From an uncultured bacterium (GTDB lineage: Bacteria > Acidobacteriota > UBA890): a stretch of 5,930 nt of DNA. This document shows positions 5,651-5,930 of the stretch, one piece after another. The notes under the pieces are model-generated. The model was not told the DNA's origin and ran no database searches. It saw nothing but the letters and a program-made list of their open reading frames with translations. The translations under genes and the position numbers were made by a program. Each line of letters starts with the position of its first letter. The stretch's first letter is position 1. The stretch covers positions 1-5,930 of the forward strand of contig CALAKE010000457.1 of the NCBI GenBank assembly GCA_937922775.1, in the 5' to 3' direction.

Positions 5651-5930
5651 CTATCGCGTACCTTCGAGTGGTCGCGCGGCTTCCACCACATCGGACAGGA
5701 GCAGAGTGTAGAGGTCCTTGTAGGCCCCCTGCTTTTCCAGCAACTCCTCGTGGTTGCCCGACTCGACAACCCGACCCTCGTCCATCACGACGATCAAGTC
5801 TGCCCGACGCACTGTTGTGAGGCGATGAGCGATGATCAACGTGGTCCGACCTGTCATCAAATTGCCGAGGGCCTCTTGAACGCGTCGTTCGGATCGCTCA
5901 TCGAGATTTGAAGTGGCCTCGTCGAGGATG
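5651..5930 (-). CDS. MsbA-like ABC exporter, C-terminal end of ATPase domain (5' part outside window)
   Basis: Only the last 92 residues are inside the window; the reading frame continues past the right edge. They open in the Walker B and D-loop region, ILDEATSNLDERSE, with the catalytic Glu after the Walker B Asp, followed by the H-loop IAHRLTTV, then LIVVMDEGRVVESGNHEELL and a short tail ending at a TAG stop. This is the standard end of a type IV exporter half-transporter with fused membrane and ATPase domains, such as MsbA, in which ATP hydrolysis flips lipid A-core across the inner membrane. The assignment to MsbA rather than another exporter rests on the adjacent LpxJ-like acyltransferase; the transmembrane part is not visible. 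The usual D-loop SALD reads SNLD here, a mild variation. Confidence 0.88.
   Translation of the reverse strand, partial: ILDEATSNLDERSERRVQEALGNLMTGRTTLIIAHRLTTVRRADLIVVMDEGRVVESGNHEELLEKQGAYKDLYTLLLSDVVEAARPLEGTR

Overview
This is a GC-rich, gene-dense bacterial chromosomal window in which every supported gene lies on the minus strand. Transcription therefore runs from the right end of the window to the left. I count eight genes: the 3' end of an MsbA-like lipid ABC exporter, a DUF374 (LpxJ-like) acyltransferase, yicC, gmk, rpoZ, coaBC, a family 4 uracil-DNA glycosylase, and the 5' two thirds or more of lysA. No tRNA, rRNA, mobile element, CRISPR array, phage gene or recognisable terminator is visible. 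There is no gene-free stretch longer than about 100 bases.

The organism is most likely a diderm with lipid A, as shown by the exporter and LpxJ-like pair. The run yicC-gmk-rpoZ-coaBC-UDG resembles gene orders I associate with the former Deltaproteobacteria and neighbouring uncultured phyla (Myxococcota, Desulfobacterota, Methylomirabilota and similar). The sequence alone does not allow a firmer placement. The short, divergent omega subunit and unusual CoaC residues suggest a lineage away from the well-studied model organisms.

Layout in transcription order: exporter end (5930-5651), a 2-nt gap, acyltransferase (5648-4995), a 5-nt gap, yicC (4989-4105), overlapping gmk (about 4112-3456), 34 nt, rpoZ (3421-3134), 94 nt, coaBC (3039-1771), 8 nt, UDG (1762-950), 47 nt, lysA (902 to beyond base 1). 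The tight spacing suggests one long transcription unit. The 94-nt gap before coaBC is the only place with room for an internal promoter, and I see no convincing one.

The first two genes serve outer-membrane lipid A assembly. The middle block handles RNA turnover, GDP supply and RNA polymerase assembly. The last block covers coenzyme A synthesis, repair of deaminated cytosine, and lysine or diaminopimelate synthesis.

The most notable observation is in CoaBC. The decarboxylase (CoaC) half lacks two residues known to be needed for catalysis in E. coli Dfp and plant HAL3: the Asn of the PxMNxxMW motif is Glu, and the active-site Cys is Ser. The ligase (CoaB) half keeps its key Asn and Lys. Otherwise this is a fairly ordinary housekeeping region, and I do not see a new multi-gene system.
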